Source: Mycolicibacterium vinylchloridicum
GTDB lineage: Bacteria; Actinomycetota; Actinomycetes; Mycobacteriales; Mycobacteriaceae
Assembly (NCBI RefSeq): GCF_013404075.1
Contig: NZ_JACBJQ010000002.1
Coordinates: 186,001-250,000, forward strand
Length of the DNA: 64,000 bases
Direction of reading: 5' to 3'
Shown: piece by piece, positions 1 through 9,638 of the stretch
Layout: the number at the start of each line of letters is the position of its first letter
How positions within the stretch are numbered: position 1 is the stretch's first letter
Translations under genes and position numbers: made by a program
Notes under the pieces: model-generated
Seen by the model: only the letters and a program-made list of their open reading frames with translations
What the model was told of the DNA's origin: nothing
Databases searched by the model: none

Positions 1-1506
1 GACCTGTTGGTGACGGTCAACGCGATGACCGCTGGCTACGTCGTCGCCGACGCACCCGACGGGTTGGGCGCTGCCGCCCACCCTGGCACCGGGCAGGCCG
101 CCGCGGTGGCCTGGCTGGACAAGCTTCGCGGGATGGCCCAGCGGATGTGCGTTGCCGCCACCCCCTACGCGCAGGCCGATCTCGGCGCGCTCGAGCGGGT
201 CGGTGACGCCGGGCTCAAATCCGCGGCGACCGGCACCGCCGGCGACATCGTCGATCAGATCCTGGGCGTGACGTCCCTCCGCGGCGCGACGATCCTGGGT
301 AACGGGCCGTTGACCGCACCCGCGGTGGACCTGCTCAACGCCCAGGGTCCGACGGTGGCGATCGCGGCCGCTGACTGCTCCGCGCAGGACTCCTCGACCG
401 GAGAGCCGATGATCGCCGACGTGACACCGCGCCGGTTGTCACCGCAGGTGGTGATGGCGCCGTTCGATCCGGCCGTGGGCGCCGCGCTGGCCGCCGTCGG
501 CACCGATCCCGACCTGCCCACCTATCTGGATTCGTCGCTCGACGTTCCGGTCGATCACGACTCGACGGTCGCCCGGCGCCAGGATGCCGTCTCGTCGATG
601 CTGTGGCGGGCGCTGCAGCCGGAGGCAGAACCGCGCGACCAGATCCTGCTGCCGCCGTTGAAGTGGAGCCCGCAGCCCAGCGACGCGCAGTCGATGCTCA
701 CCGCACTGGCCACCACGATCCGCTCCGGGCTGGCCGTGGCCCGCCCGTTGGATGCGCTGATCGCGCAGTCGACGGCGGTGGCCCCCGCTAGTCCCGGCGC
801 CGAACTGTCCGGTGCCGGCCGCGGCCAGTTCGACGACGATGTCATCACGACGATCGCCGGCCAGGTCGGCCGGCTGTGGGGCCTGACCGCCGCGCTGACC
901 ACCGACCCGCGCACCGGCCTGACCGGCCAGCAGTACACGGCCCCGCTGCGTGAGGACATGCTCCGCGCGCTGAGCCAGACCGAGCCGCCCGAGGAGCGCA
1001 ACGATCTGGCCCGGCATCGCCTCGGGGCGGTCGGCGCCACCATCAACGACCTGTTCGGGGCCGTGACGATCGTCAACCCCGGCGGCTCCTACACGCTGGC
1101 CACCGAGCACAGCCCGCTGCCGCTGGCGGTGCGCAACGACCTGGCCGTGCCGATCCGGGTGCGCCTGCAGGTCGACGCTCCACCGGGAATGACGGTGACC
1201 GATCTCGGCGAGCAGGAGGTGCCTCCGGGCTACCTCCCGCTGCGGGTTCCCATCGAGGTGCACTTCACGCAGCGGGTCGCCGTCGACGTCACCCTGCGCA
1301 CCCCCGACGGGCTCCAGCTCGGTGAGCCGGTTCGCCTCTCGGTGCATTCCAACGCCTACGGCAAGGTGTTGTTCGCGATCACCCTGGTCGGTGGCACGGT
1401 GCTGGCGCTGCTCGTCGGACGCCGGCTCTACCACCGGTTCCGCGGCCAGCCCGACCCTGCCGACCTCGACCGCCCCCGGCGGGCCCGCGCCGAGGGTCGC
1501 GGATGA
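1..1506 (+). CDS. DUF6049 family membrane-anchored protein, C-terminal part (5' end outside window)
   Basis: The reading frame is open from the first base, so this is the C-terminal ~500 residues of a longer protein; the M. tuberculosis counterpart Rv3909 is about 800 residues. The visible part looks extracytoplasmic and ends with one membrane segment (nt ~1360-1430) followed by a short basic Arg-rich cytoplasmic tail. Its stop codon overlaps the murJ start in an ATGA arrangement, so the two are likely translationally coupled. Position directly before murJ is conserved in mycobacteria and suggests a cell-envelope role, but the molecular function is unknown. Confidence 0.85.
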   Translation, partial: DLLVTVNAMTAGYVVADAPDGLGAAAHPGTGQAAAVAWLDKLRGMAQRMCVAATPYAQADLGALERVGDAGLKSAATGTAGDIVDQILGVTSLRGATILGNGPLTAPAVDLLNAQGPTVAIAAADCSAQDSSTGEPMIADVTPRRLSPQVVMAPFDPAVGAALAAVGTDPDLPTYLDSSLDVPVDHDSTVARRQDAVSSMLWRALQPEAEPRDQILLPPLKWSPQPSDAQSMLTALATTIRSGLAVARPLDALIAQSTAVAPASPGAELSGAGRGQFDDDVITTIAGQVGRLWGLTAALTTDPRTGLTGQQYTAPLREDMLRALSQTEPPEERNDLARHRLGAVGATINDLFGAVTIVNPGGSYTLATEHSPLPLAVRNDLAVPIRVRLQVDAPPGMTVTDLGEQEVPPGYLPLRVPIEVHFTQRVAVDVTLRTPDGLQLGEPVRLSVHSNAYGKVLFAITLVGGTVLALLVGRRLYHRFRGQPDPADLDRPRRARAEGRG

Positions 1507-4500
1507 CGCCGCCGCGGCGGCCCGTCGCCGAGCTTTCCGACGCCGCGGTGGTCTCGCGCTCCTGGGGGATGGCATTGGCCACCCTCGTCAGCCGCATCAC
1601 CGGATTCACCCGGATCGTGCTGCTGGCCGCGATTCTGGGCGCCGCCCTGTCCAGTGCGTTCACGGTGGCCAATCAGCTGCCGAACCTGATTGCGGCCCTG
1701 GTGCTGGAGGCGACGTTCACCGCGATCTTCGTCCCGGTACTGGCCCGCGCCGAACGCGACGACGCCGACGGCGGCGAGGCCTTCGTACGGCGACTGGTCA
1801 CGCTGGCCACCACGCTGCTGCTGGTGGCCACCATCGTGTCGGTGGCCGCGGCGCCGTTGCTCGTGCGGTTGATGCTCGGCCACGACCCGCAAGTGAACCA
1901 GCCACTGACCACCGCGTTCGCGTATTTGCTTCTGCCGCAAGTGATCTTCTACGGGCTGTCCTCGGTTTTCATGGCGATCCTGAACAACCGCAACGTGTTC
2001 GGGCCGCCGGCCTGGGCTCCGGTGGTCAACAACGTCGTCGCAATCGCCACACTCGGCCTGTATCTCCTTGTGCCGGGCCCGCTCTCGGTCGATCCGGTCG
2101 AAATGGGCAACGCCAAGCTACTGGTCCTGGGGATCGGGACGACGCTGGGCGTGGTGGCCCAGGCGGCGGTGCTGCTGGTCGCGATCCGCGCCGAACGGAT
2201 CAGCCTGCGTCCGCTGTGGGGCATCGACGATCGGCTCAAGCGGTTCGGCACCATGGCCGGCGCCATGGTGCTCTACGTGCTGATCAGCCAGATCGGCCTG
2301 GTGGTGGTCAACCAGATCGCCAGTACGGCGGCCGCGTCGGGCCCGGCGATCTACAACTACACCTGGCTGGTGCTGATGCTGCCGTTCGGCATCATCGGCG
2401 TCACCGTGCTGACGGTCGTGATGCCGCGACTGAGCCGCAACGCGGCCGCCGACAACGGTCCGGCGGTGCTGGCCGACCTGTCACTGGCCACGCGGCTGAC
2501 GATGGTGACGCTCATTCCGATCGTGGCGTTCATGACGGTCGGCGGCCCGGCGATGGGTAGCGCGTTGTTCGCCTACGGCAAGTTCGGCGAGGTCGACGCG
2601 AACTACCTCGGGATAGCAATCAGCCTCTCGGCGTTCACGCTGATCCCCTACGCGCTGGTGCTGCTGCAGCTGCGGGTGTTCTACGCCCGCGAACAACCGT
2701 GGACGCCCATCGTCATCATCATTGCGATCACCGCCGTCAAGATCGCGGCATCGTTGGTGGCACCGCATCTGACCGAAGACAAGGAACTGGTCGCCGGCTA
2801 CCTGGGCCTGGCCAACGGCATCGGATTCCTGGCCGGAGCGATTCTGGGTTATCTGCTCCTGCACCGGGCACTCAAGCCGCCGCGGGGCACACTGCTCGAC
2901 CTCGAGGTGAGTCGCACGATCCTGGTCACCACGGCCGCATCGCTGCTCGCCGGGTTGATCGCCTACGTCGTCGACCGACTGCTGGGCCTGCGGGCACTGA
3001 CCGAGCATGGCGGCGGCGTCGGATCGCTGCTGCGGCTGCTGGTACTCGGCCTGATCATGCTGCCGATCCTCGGCGCAGTGATGCTGGCCGCGCGGGTTCC
3101 GGACGCGATCGCCGCCTGGGGCGCGGTCAAACGCCGCATCACCCGGACCCCGCCGGTTGTCGCCACAGCCGTCGCTGCGCTCGACCGGCCGCAGGTCCGG
3201 ACCCCGGTCACGTACCCTGAGCACAGCAATTCGTATGGAACCGCGGACGCGACGGGGAAAGGACCGGAGGTGGACGACCGACCCTCGGGCATGCCTCCCG
3301 CCGATCACACCGGCGACGCGACCACGAAGATCCCTCGCCAGGCAGCCGGCGACTTCCAGCCAGATGTGCCCGCCGAGGTCCAGGTCGGCACGGTCGCACC
3401 GGCGGTTCCGCCGGCTGAGGGCGGGACCGAAGCGGCCCTGGAATCCACCGCCGACGATGACGAGAGCCACCTCATTCCCGGCGCCAGCATCGCCGGCGGG
3501 CGTTACCGGCTGCTGGTCTCCCACGGCGGCCCGCCCGGGCTGCAGTTCTGGCAGGCGCTGGACACCGCGCTGGACCGGCAGGTCGCACTGACGTTCGTCG
3601 ATCCCGACCGCACCATGACTGACGAGCAGGTGCAGGAAATCCTTTCCCGCACACTGAAACTCAGCCGTGTCGAGCGGCCGGGCATCGCCAGGGTGCTCGA
3701 TGTCGCCAACACCGGTTCCGGTGGCTTGGTGGTCTCGGAGTGGATCCGCGGCGGGTCGTTGAAGGAGGTGGCCGACACCTCGCCGTCGGCCATCGGCGGC
3801 GCACGGGCTGTCCAATCGCTGGCCGCCGCCGCCGATGCCGCCCACAGCCAGGGCGTGGCGCTGTCCATCGACCACCCGAGCCGGGTGCGAGTCAGCATCG
3901 AAGGTGATGTCGCGCTGGCGTTTCCCGCGACGATGCCCAACGCCACCCCCGAGGACGACATCCGCGGGATCGGTGCGGCGTTGTATGCCCTGCTGGTCGA
4001 TCGCTGGCCGCTGCCGGAGAAGGGCGCGCCCAGCGGGTTGCAGCCGGCCGAAACCGACCCCGCCGGTGTTCCGCTGGAGCCTCGCGCGGTCGACGGCGCG
4101 ATCCCCTTCCAGATCTCGGCTGCGGCTGCCCGCTCGGTGCAGGCTGGTGGCGGTATCCGCTCGGCCCCAACACTTTTGAATCTGTTGCAACAGGCCACTG
4201 CGGTGGCCGATCGCACCGACCTGATCGAGCCCGTCGAACCCGTCGGCCCGCTGCCAACTGCGGCCGAGGCCGCACCCGACGCCGAAGCGGCGGCTCGGCG
4301 CAAGCGCAATCTGCTGATCGGCGTGGGGGTCGGCGCCGGCATCCTGGTGATCGCCCTGATCGTGCTGGCTTCCGTGCTCAGCAGCATCTTCGGTGACGTG
4401 GGCGGCGGCCTCAAGGGTGATCAGCTCGGCCTGAACCCGTCGACATCGCAGACTCAGGACAGCGCGGCCAGCGGTAGTACCGTCAAACCCGTTAGGGTGA

Positions 4501-4925
4501 CCGTCTTTTCACCGGGCGGCGGTGCCGATAACCCGGACAAGGCGGACCTGGCTGTCAGTGGTGGCCCCGGTACCGGCTGGCCGACGGACACCTACACCGA
4601 CCCCAATCCGTTCCCCAACTTCAAGAACGGGGTCGGATTGCTGTTGCAGCTGCCGCAGCCGACCACCGTCGGCAGCGTGTCGCTGACCGTGCCCAGCACC
4701 GGCACCCAGGTGCAGATCCGCTCAGCGTCGTCCGCCAATCCGACCACCCTCGACGACACCACGGTGCTGGCCCAGGCCACCTCACTGCAGCCGGGCGCCA
4801 ACACGATTCAGGTCAATGCCAAGGAGCCGACCTCGTATCTGGTCGTGTGGATCTCCACGATGGGCACCACCGACGGCAAGAACAAGACCGAGATCTCTGG
4901 GCTGACCGTCAAGGCCGCCTCCTAG
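1503..4925 (+). CDS. murJ: MurJ lipid II flippase fused to a pseudokinase and extracytoplasmic domain
   Basis: At 1140 residues this is far longer than a plain MurJ (~500). Residues 1 to ~540 are the multi-pass MATE-like flippase domain that moves lipid II across the membrane for peptidoglycan synthesis. A charged cytoplasmic linker leads to a kinase-like fold from ~664. There the usual VAVK lysine motif reads VALT (~694-697), and the HRD and DFG motifs are absent, so it is a pseudokinase. A membrane helix (~934-962) and an extracytoplasmic C-terminal domain follow. In M. tuberculosis (Rv3910) the pseudokinase is phosphorylated by PknB and then binds FhaA; both partners are encoded in this window. 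The Thr in the ATPEDD segment (~815) is a candidate phosphosite by inference. The start overlaps the upstream stop by ATGA. Confidence 0.95.
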   Translation: MTPPRRPVAELSDAAVVSRSWGMALATLVSRITGFTRIVLLAAILGAALSSAFTVANQLPNLIAALVLEATFTAIFVPVLARAERDDADGGEAFVRRLVTLATTLLLVATIVSVAAAPLLVRLMLGHDPQVNQPLTTAFAYLLLPQVIFYGLSSVFMAILNNRNVFGPPAWAPVVNNVVAIATLGLYLLVPGPLSVDPVEMGNAKLLVLGIGTTLGVVAQAAVLLVAIRAERISLRPLWGIDDRLKRFGTMAGAMVLYVLISQIGLVVVNQIASTAAASGPAIYNYTWLVLMLPFGIIGVTVLTVVMPRLSRNAAADNGPAVLADLSLATRLTMVTLIPIVAFMTVGGPAMGSALFAYGKFGEVDANYLGIAISLSAFTLIPYALVLLQLRVFYAREQPWTPIVIIIAITAVKIAASLVAPHLTEDKELVAGYLGLANGIGFLAGAILGYLLLHRALKPPRGTLLDLEVSRTILVTTAASLLAGLIAYVVDRLLGLRALTEHGGGVGSLLRLLVLGLIMLPILGAVMLAARVPDAIAAWGAVKRRITRTPPVVATAVAALDRPQVRTPVTYPEHSNSYGTADATGKGPEVDDRPSGMPPADHTGDATTKIPRQAAGDFQPDVPAEVQVGTVAPAVPPAEGGTEAALESTADDDESHLIPGASIAGGRYRLLVSHGGPPGLQFWQALDTALDRQVALTFVDPDRTMTDEQVQEILSRTLKLSRVERPGIARVLDVANTGSGGLVVSEWIRGGSLKEVADTSPSAIGGARAVQSLAAAADAAHSQGVALSIDHPSRVRVSIEGDVALAFPATMPNATPEDDIRGIGAALYALLVDRWPLPEKGAPSGLQPAETDPAGVPLEPRAVDGAIPFQISAAAARSVQAGGGIRSAPTLLNLLQQATAVADRTDLIEPVEPVGPLPTAAEAAPDAEAAARRKRNLLIGVGVGAGILVIALIVLASVLSSIFGDVGGGLKGDQLGLNPSTSQTQDSAASGSTVKPVRVTVFSPGGGADNPDKADLAVSGGPGTGWPTDTYTDPNPFPNFKNGVGLLLQLPQPTTVGSVSLTVPSTGTQVQIRSASSANPTTLDDTTVLAQATSLQPGANTIQVNAKEPTSYLVVWISTMGTTDGKNKTEISGLTVKAAS

Positions 4926-4988
4926 GTTCTCAACAGGGTTCGCTCCGGGTGAAGTGCCTGGATACGGCGGTTTCAATACCGTGCGGCC

Positions 4989-5519
4989 ATGCTCAGCTTT
5001 CTCGGTCCGACCGTCGTTCGCAGCGACGCCGATCTGCTGGCCGCCCACGTCGCCGGCGACCGCTACGCATTCGAGGAGTTGATCGGCCGCCACGAGCGCC
5101 GGCTGTACCGGCTGGCGCGCCGAACCACCCGCAACCCGGAAGACGCCGCCGACGCGATGCAGGACGCCATGCTGGCCGCGCACCGCGGAGCCGCCTCGTT
5201 CCGGCACGACGCCGCCGTGGGCAGCTGGCTGCACCGCATCGTCATCAACGCCTGCCTGGACCGGCTGCGCCGCACACAACCGACGACGCCGCTCAGCGAC
5301 GACACCGCGGTCGCGGATCGGACATCTCAGGTGGACACCGTGCTGGTGGTGCGCCGCGCGTTGATGCGACTGCCCGCCGAGCAGCGGGCGGCGGTGCTGG
5401 CGGTCGATATGCACGGTTATTCGGTGGCCGACGCCGCGGCACTGCTCGGTGTAGCCGAGGGCACTGTCAAGAGCCGCTGCGCGCGTGGCCGGGCCCGGCT
5501 GGCCGGGCTACTGGCCTGA
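4989..5519 (+). CDS. sigM: ECF RNA polymerase sigma factor SigM
   Basis: A 176-residue ECF-type (group 4) sigma factor with only regions sigma2 and sigma4. Sigma2 (~10-80) contains the core-binding helix around the NPEDAADAMQDAML stretch. Sigma4 (~115-170) has the LPAEQRAAVLAVD segment and a helix-turn-helix ending GVAEGTVKSRCARG. Position before the anti-sigma-like gene and trxB-trxC matches mycobacterial SigM (Rv3911), which controls envelope-related and ESX genes. No strong ribosome-binding site is seen before the ATG. The following gene encodes the expected membrane regulator but appears to lack its sigma-binding domain. Confidence 0.93.
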   Translation: MLSFLGPTVVRSDADLLAAHVAGDRYAFEELIGRHERRLYRLARRTTRNPEDAADAMQDAMLAAHRGAASFRHDAAVGSWLHRIVINACLDRLRRTQPTTPLSDDTAVADRTSQVDTVLVVRRALMRLPAEQRAAVLAVDMHGYSVADAAALLGVAEGTVKSRCARGRARLAGLLA

Positions 5520-5545
5520 TACTCCCCGGGGGGCACACTGGTCGG

Positions 5546-6040
5546 GTGGAGCCATCGCATACCGTCGACCCGGCGTCCACCGGCCCGGCCGCCCACTCCC
5601 GACACCCAGGCATCCGGCGAGGCCGCCTCATCGCGGCCGCTGTCGGCGCCGCGGCCGTCCTGACGGCCGTCGGCGTCGGGACCGCGGCGCTGCTCGGGTC
5701 GTCCGGCCCCACCACCAGCACCCTGACCAGCGCCAGCATGATCACCGTCACGCCCAAGATGCCGATATCCAGCCGCGAGCTCAACGGCCTGATCGCCCGC
5801 AGCCCGGACTTCGGTCCACTCGCCGACCCCAAACGCCGGGCCGCATGCCTGAGCGCGCTGGGCTATCCCGGTTCGCTGCAAGTGCTGGGCGCCACGACGC
5901 TGCAGGTCGACGGCGTGCCGGCCGTCGTCCTGGTGTTGCCCGGCGACGAACCCGACGTGATCATCGGGGTGACCGTCGCTGCAACATGCAGCTCGGTGAA
6001 CACCGGTTTGATCGCCGACACGACCGTGCGCCGCCCATAG
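5546..6040 (+). CDS. RsmA-like anti-sigma-M protein, apparently missing its cytoplasmic sigma-binding domain
   Basis: A GTG start gives 164 residues: ~28 N-terminal residues, one membrane helix (~29-50), then an extracytoplasmic domain with two cysteines in contexts RAACLS and AATCSS. That outer half resembles the outer half of M. tuberculosis RsmA (Rv3912), which is ~250 residues because a ~90-residue cytoplasmic anti-sigma domain precedes the helix. No such domain is present: sigM ends 26 bp upstream, and extending the frame leftwards only runs through sigM out of frame. Either the gene is truncated or sigma binding is done by something else. Confidence 0.75.
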   Translation: MEPSHTVDPASTGPAAHSRHPGIRRGRLIAAAVGAAAVLTAVGVGTAALLGSSGPTTSTLTSASMITVTPKMPISSRELNGLIARSPDFGPLADPKRRAACLSALGYPGSLQVLGATTLQVDGVPAVVLVLPGDEPDVIIGVTVAATCSSVNTGLIADTTVRRP

Positions 6041-6049
6041 TGCACGGCC

Positions 6050-6074
6050 GGGAACAGCGCGGCCTACCCTGTTG
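6050..6074 (+). promoter_or_regulatory. Possible ECF-sigma promoter for trxB-trxC
   Basis: A GGGAAC element (6050-6055) is followed about 15 bp later by TGTTG (6070-6074). This resembles SigH/SigM-type promoters (GGAA ... GTT), and SigH control of trxB/trxC is established in mycobacteria. The spacer is at the short end, so the assignment is tentative. Confidence 0.4.
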
Positions 6075-6082
6075 TTTGACCT

Positions 6083-6123
6083 GGTGCCCATAAGGCACCC
6101 GACGTGCAGGTGATTTGCCTGCA
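6083..6123 (+). other. Two consecutive stem-loops in the trxB leader
   Basis: GGTGCC-cataa-GGCACC (6083-6099) and TGCAGG-tgatttg-CCTGCA (6105-6123) lie back to back between the proposed promoter and the trxB start. They may affect mRNA stability or translation of trxB; no known riboswitch is recognised. Confidence 0.4.
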
Positions 6124-6149
6124 GCCCGGGACCGGGCAGAAAGGCTGGT

Positions 6150-7121
6150 ATGAGCGCCAACCCAGTTCATGACGTCATCGTCATCGGATCAGGCCCCGCC
6201 GGCTACACCGCGGCCATCTACACCGCCCGCGCACAGCTGAATCCCCTGGTCTTCGAAGGCACCTCCTTCGGCGGCGCGTTGATGACCACCACCGAGGTGG
6301 AGAACTTTCCCGGCTTCCGTTCGGGCATCACCGGTCCGGAATTGATGGACGAGATGCGCGAGCAGGCCCTGCGCTTCGGTGCCGACCTGCGGATGGAAGA
6401 CGTCGAGTCGGTCGAGCTGGACGGCCCCGTCAAGAAGGTGGTGACCGGCGACGGCGAGACTTACCTCGCCCGTTCGATCATCCTCGCGATGGGTGCCGCG
6501 GCCCGCTACCTCGGTGTTCCCGGCGAGCAGGAGCTGCTGGGCCGCGGTGTCAGCGCCTGTGCGACCTGCGACGGCTTCTTCTTCAAAGACCAGGACATCG
6601 CCGTCATCGGCGGTGGCGACTCGGCCATGGAAGAGGCGACGTTCCTTACTCGCTTCGCCCGCAGCGTCACCCTGGTGCACCGCCGCGACGAGTTCCGGGC
6701 CTCAAAGATCATGCTCGAGCGCGCCCGCGAGAACGAGAAGATCACCTTCCTGACCAACACCGCCGTCGACGCCGTCGAAGGCGACACCACCGTGTCGGGC
6801 CTGCGCGTGCACAACGTGCTCACCGGCGAGGAATCCACCCTGCCAGTGACGGGTGTGTTCGTCGCGATCGGCCACGATCCACGCTCCGAGCTGGTGCGCG
6901 GTGCCGTGGACCTCGATCCGGAGGGTTACGTGCTGGTTCGCGACCGCACCACGGCGACGTCGCTGGACGGTGTGTTCGCCGCCGGCGATCTGGTGGACCA
7001 CACCTACCGGCAGGCCATCACCGCCGCGGGAATGGGCTGTTCGGCCGCGATCGATGCCGAGCGCTGGCTGGCCGATGCCGACGACACTGCAAACACCGAG
7101 ATGATTGGAGCACATCAATGA
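6150..7121 (+). CDS. trxB: Thioredoxin reductase
   Basis: A 323-residue FAD/NADPH flavoenzyme that reduces thioredoxin. It shows the N-terminal FAD motif GSGPAG (13-18), the redox-active CATC pair (C137 and C140) followed by DGFFF, the NADPH motif GGGDSA (154-159), and a C-terminal FAD motif ending in GVFAAGDL. It is the low-molecular-weight bacterial type. Its stop overlaps the trxC start by ATGA, giving a coupled trxB-trxC pair as in other mycobacteria. This is a main thiol-redox system because mycobacteria lack glutathione. Confidence 0.97.
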   Translation: MSANPVHDVIVIGSGPAGYTAAIYTARAQLNPLVFEGTSFGGALMTTTEVENFPGFRSGITGPELMDEMREQALRFGADLRMEDVESVELDGPVKKVVTGDGETYLARSIILAMGAAARYLGVPGEQELLGRGVSACATCDGFFFKDQDIAVIGGGDSAMEEATFLTRFARSVTLVHRRDEFRASKIMLERARENEKITFLTNTAVDAVEGDTTVSGLRVHNVLTGEESTLPVTGVFVAIGHDPRSELVRGAVDLDPEGYVLVRDRTTATSLDGVFAAGDLVDHTYRQAITAAGMGCSAAIDAERWLADADDTANTEMIGAHQ

Positions 7122-7450
7122 GCGACGGCGGCGCGACCGTAACGGTCTCCGACGATTCCTTCAGCCAGGACGTCCTTTCCAGCAATACCCCTGTGCTCGT
7201 TGACTTTTGGGCCACCTGGTGCGGCCCGTGCCGCATGGTCGCCCCCGTCCTCGAGGAGATCGCCACCGAAAAGGCCGGCGCACTGACGGTGGCCAAGCTC
7301 GACGTCGACGCCAACCCGGCGACCGCCCGCGACTTCCAGGTGGTCTCGATTCCGACGATGATCCTGTTCAAGGACGGTCAGCCGGTGAAGCGGATCGTCG
7401 GCGCCAAGGGCAAGGCGGCCCTGCTGCGCGAGATCGCCGACATCGTCTAG
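7118..7450 (+). CDS. trxC: Thioredoxin
   Basis: A 110-residue thioredoxin with the classical WCGPC active site (C35, C38), the IPTM cis-proline loop and the usual C-terminal GAKGK segment. It receives electrons from the TrxB encoded just upstream, with which it overlaps by 4 bp. Length and motifs are typical of the housekeeping actinobacterial thioredoxin. Confidence 0.97.
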   Translation: MSDGGATVTVSDDSFSQDVLSSNTPVLVDFWATWCGPCRMVAPVLEEIATEKAGALTVAKLDVDANPATARDFQVVSIPTMILFKDGQPVKRIVGAKGKAALLREIADIV

Positions 7451-7462
7451 CCCCGACCAATT

Positions 7463-7556
7463 GTCTCGGTCCTCCCCCCGCCTCGCTCCTCGGCGGCATC
7501 GTCGAGCCGACCGGACCGAGACGATTCCGTTACAGGCGGCGTCGCCTGCCGTTTTC
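7463..7556 (+). terminator. Terminator region after trxC
   Basis: A compact hairpin CAGGCG-gcgt-CGCCTG (7533-7548) is followed by CCGTTTTCC, resembling an intrinsic terminator for trxBC. Just upstream, 10-bp arms GTCTCGGTCC (7463-7472) and GGACCGAGAC (7513-7522) form a larger inverted repeat around a 40-nt loop. Confidence 0.5.
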
Positions 7557-7654
7557 CGGAATGCGGCAGGCTTCTGAGAGAATGCCTCCTAGCCTGTGTG
7601 CAATCGTCAGGGCTTGAGATAGCTAGCTGACAAACGGTGACCGAAGGGCCCTGT

Positions 7655-8902
7655 ATGTCGAGTCTTCGCCACGGTGCCGGGGGCGATGCCTCCTGGAACC
7701 GGAGCGGCCGAGATGATGTCTTGCGCCGCGGTGACCGCAGCAGCGCCGTCGTCGAAATCCGCGCTGCGTTGGCTGCCCTGGGCCTGGTGGACAACCCCGA
7801 CGAGAATTTCACCACCGGAAGGCACGTGGCGGCCGACCTGTTCGACGCCGACCTCGACCACGCGGTACGCGACTTTCAACAGCGTCGCGGGCTGCTCGTC
7901 GACGGGATCGTCGGCGAGGCCACCTACCGTGCTCTGAAGGAAGCTTCCTACCGGCTCGGGGCCCGAACCCTGGTTCATCAGTTCGGTGCCCCCATGTACG
8001 GCGACGATGTGGCCACGCTGCAGTCCAAGCTGCAGGAACTCGGCTTCTACACCGCGTTGGTGGACGGTTACTTCGGCTTGCAGACGCACAACGCGCTGAT
8101 GTCCTACCAGCGCGAGTACGGAATGGCCGCCGACGGCATCTGTGGCCCGGAGACGTTGCGCTCCTTGTATTTTCTCGGTTCGCGGGTCACCGGCGGCTCG
8201 CTGCACGCCATCCGCGAAGAAGAGTTGGTCCGCCGTTCGGGACCCCGGCTCTCGGGGAAGCGGATCATCATCGATCCGGGCCGCGGCGGCGACGACCACG
8301 GGCTGATCACCAACGGCCCCGGCGGACCGATCAGTGAAGCAGACATCCTGTGGGACTTGGCAAGTCGGCTGGAAGGCCGGATGACGGCGATCGGCATGGA
8401 GACCTTCCTGTCCCGGCCGGCCAGTCGCAGCCCGCTGGACGCCGAGCGTGCTGCCACCGCCAACACCGTCGGCGCGGATCTGATGATCAGCCTGCGCTGT
8501 GAGACCCAGCCCAGTGCATCGGCCAACGGCGTGGCGTCGTTCTACTTCGGCAGCTCGCACGGCTCGGTGTCCACGATAGGCCGCAACCTCGCCGACTTTA
8601 TTCAGCGAGAAGTGGTGGCGCGCACCGGCTTACGTGATTGCCGCACCCACGGCCGAACCTGGGACCTGTTGCGGCTGACCAGAATGCCCACCGTTCAGGT
8701 CGACGTCGGCTATATCACCAACCCACGGGACCGCTCGATGCTCGTGACCAACCAGGCTCGCGACTCCATTGCCGAGGGCATCCTGGCCGCCGTCAAGCGC
8801 CTCTATCTGTTGGGCAAGAACGACCGCCCCACAGGCACTTTCACCTTCGCTGAACTGCTGGCCCACGAGCTGTCGGTAGAACAGGCCCGTCCAGCTCTCT
8901 AG
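7655..8902 (+). CDS. cwlM: CwlM, inactive amidase-like activator of MurA
   Basis: From the ATG at 7655 (GAAGGG ribosome site 7 bp upstream; an in-frame GTG exists at 7637) the protein is 415 residues. It has two peptidoglycan-binding repeats (~25-165) and an N-acetylmuramoyl-L-alanine amidase fold (~190-390). The zinc-ligand motif usually GHGG reads GRGG, and the second histidine motif SIH reads SLRC, so two metal ligands are arginines and hydrolysis is unlikely. In mycobacteria CwlM is phosphorylated by PknB on C-terminal threonines and then stimulates MurA, the first committed peptidoglycan step. The RPTGTFTFAEL tail carrying those threonines is present. Confidence 0.94.
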   Translation: MSSLRHGAGGDASWNRSGRDDVLRRGDRSSAVVEIRAALAALGLVDNPDENFTTGRHVAADLFDADLDHAVRDFQQRRGLLVDGIVGEATYRALKEASYRLGARTLVHQFGAPMYGDDVATLQSKLQELGFYTALVDGYFGLQTHNALMSYQREYGMAADGICGPETLRSLYFLGSRVTGGSLHAIREEELVRRSGPRLSGKRIIIDPGRGGDDHGLITNGPGGPISEADILWDLASRLEGRMTAIGMETFLSRPASRSPLDAERAATANTVGADLMISLRCETQPSASANGVASFYFGSSHGSVSTIGRNLADFIQREVVARTGLRDCRTHGRTWDLLRLTRMPTVQVDVGYITNPRDRSMLVTNQARDSIAEGILAAVKRLYLLGKNDRPTGTFTFAELLAHELSVEQARPAL

Positions 8903-8906
8903 ATCG

Positions 8907-9638
8907 TCAGCTCCGAACCTCCGCGCCGGCGCCAACCGGCTCTTGCAGCTGGGCGCTCTTGAGCAACCTCTCCAACGCTGCTTCGACTTCGGCCTTCCAG
9001 CCCAGTCCCTTGTCGAGTTCGAGCCGCAAACGGGGGAAGTACTGGTGCGGGGCGACGACGGTGAACCCCACGTCGATCAGAAAGTCGGCACCGATCATGC
9101 ACTGGTCGAAGGAGCAGTCCCCCAGCGCTTCGATGGCCTGGCGCATCTCGGGATCAGCGGCATCGACATCGAGTAGTTCGGTGGCGTCGGCGGTGCGGCC
9201 GAACGCCTCCAACGCCCGCACACCGCGGCGGACGAGTTCGGTGACCACTTGGCTGATCAAGGAGTGCGTCAGCCCGTCGCTCTGGCCGGGCTCGATGCCC
9301 ATCGACGTCAGCAGCACTGCGTCCGCACTGACCGGTCCGGTCGGGAAGCGGCCCGCACGCGGTACCGCACGCGGGGGCGCATAGAGCACGTAGCCGAGGC
9401 ACGGTTCCTCGTCATCGGACTCCGTTCCGTCGGCCGGCGCCTTGGTGGCGACCTGACCGCAGGAGCCCCACTCCAGCATGACCATCGACAGCCACGCTTC
9501 CTTCTCGAACTCGGGGTCGGGAAGGTAATCCCCGGCGCTGAGCGTCGCGGGGTCGAGTTCCCAGAACACACACCGGCGGGCATGCTTCGGCAATTGCTCG
9601 AACGCCTCGAGCCGCAGCGGCATGATGCGAACGGACAC
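8907..9638 (-). CDS. GNAT-family acetyltransferase-like protein (Rv3916c type)
   Basis: A 243-residue protein starting MSVRIMPLRLEAFEQLPKHA, convergent with cwlM, whose stop is only 4 bp away. The central part has the GNAT-like LGYVLYAPP strand and a later IGADFLIDVGF segment. This gene is conserved beside parB in mycobacteria, but its substrate is unknown. Acetyltransferase activity is inferred from fold resemblance only. Confidence 0.85.
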   Translation of the reverse strand: MSVRIMPLRLEAFEQLPKHARRCVFWELDPATLSAGDYLPDPEFEKEAWLSMVMLEWGSCGQVATKAPADGTESDDEEPCLGYVLYAPPRAVPRAGRFPTGPVSADAVLLTSMGIEPGQSDGLTHSLISQVVTELVRRGVRALEAFGRTADATELLDVDAADPEMRQAIEALGDCSFDQCMIGADFLIDVGFTVVAPHQYFPRLRLELDKGLGWKAEVEAALERLLKSAQLQEPVGAGAEVRS

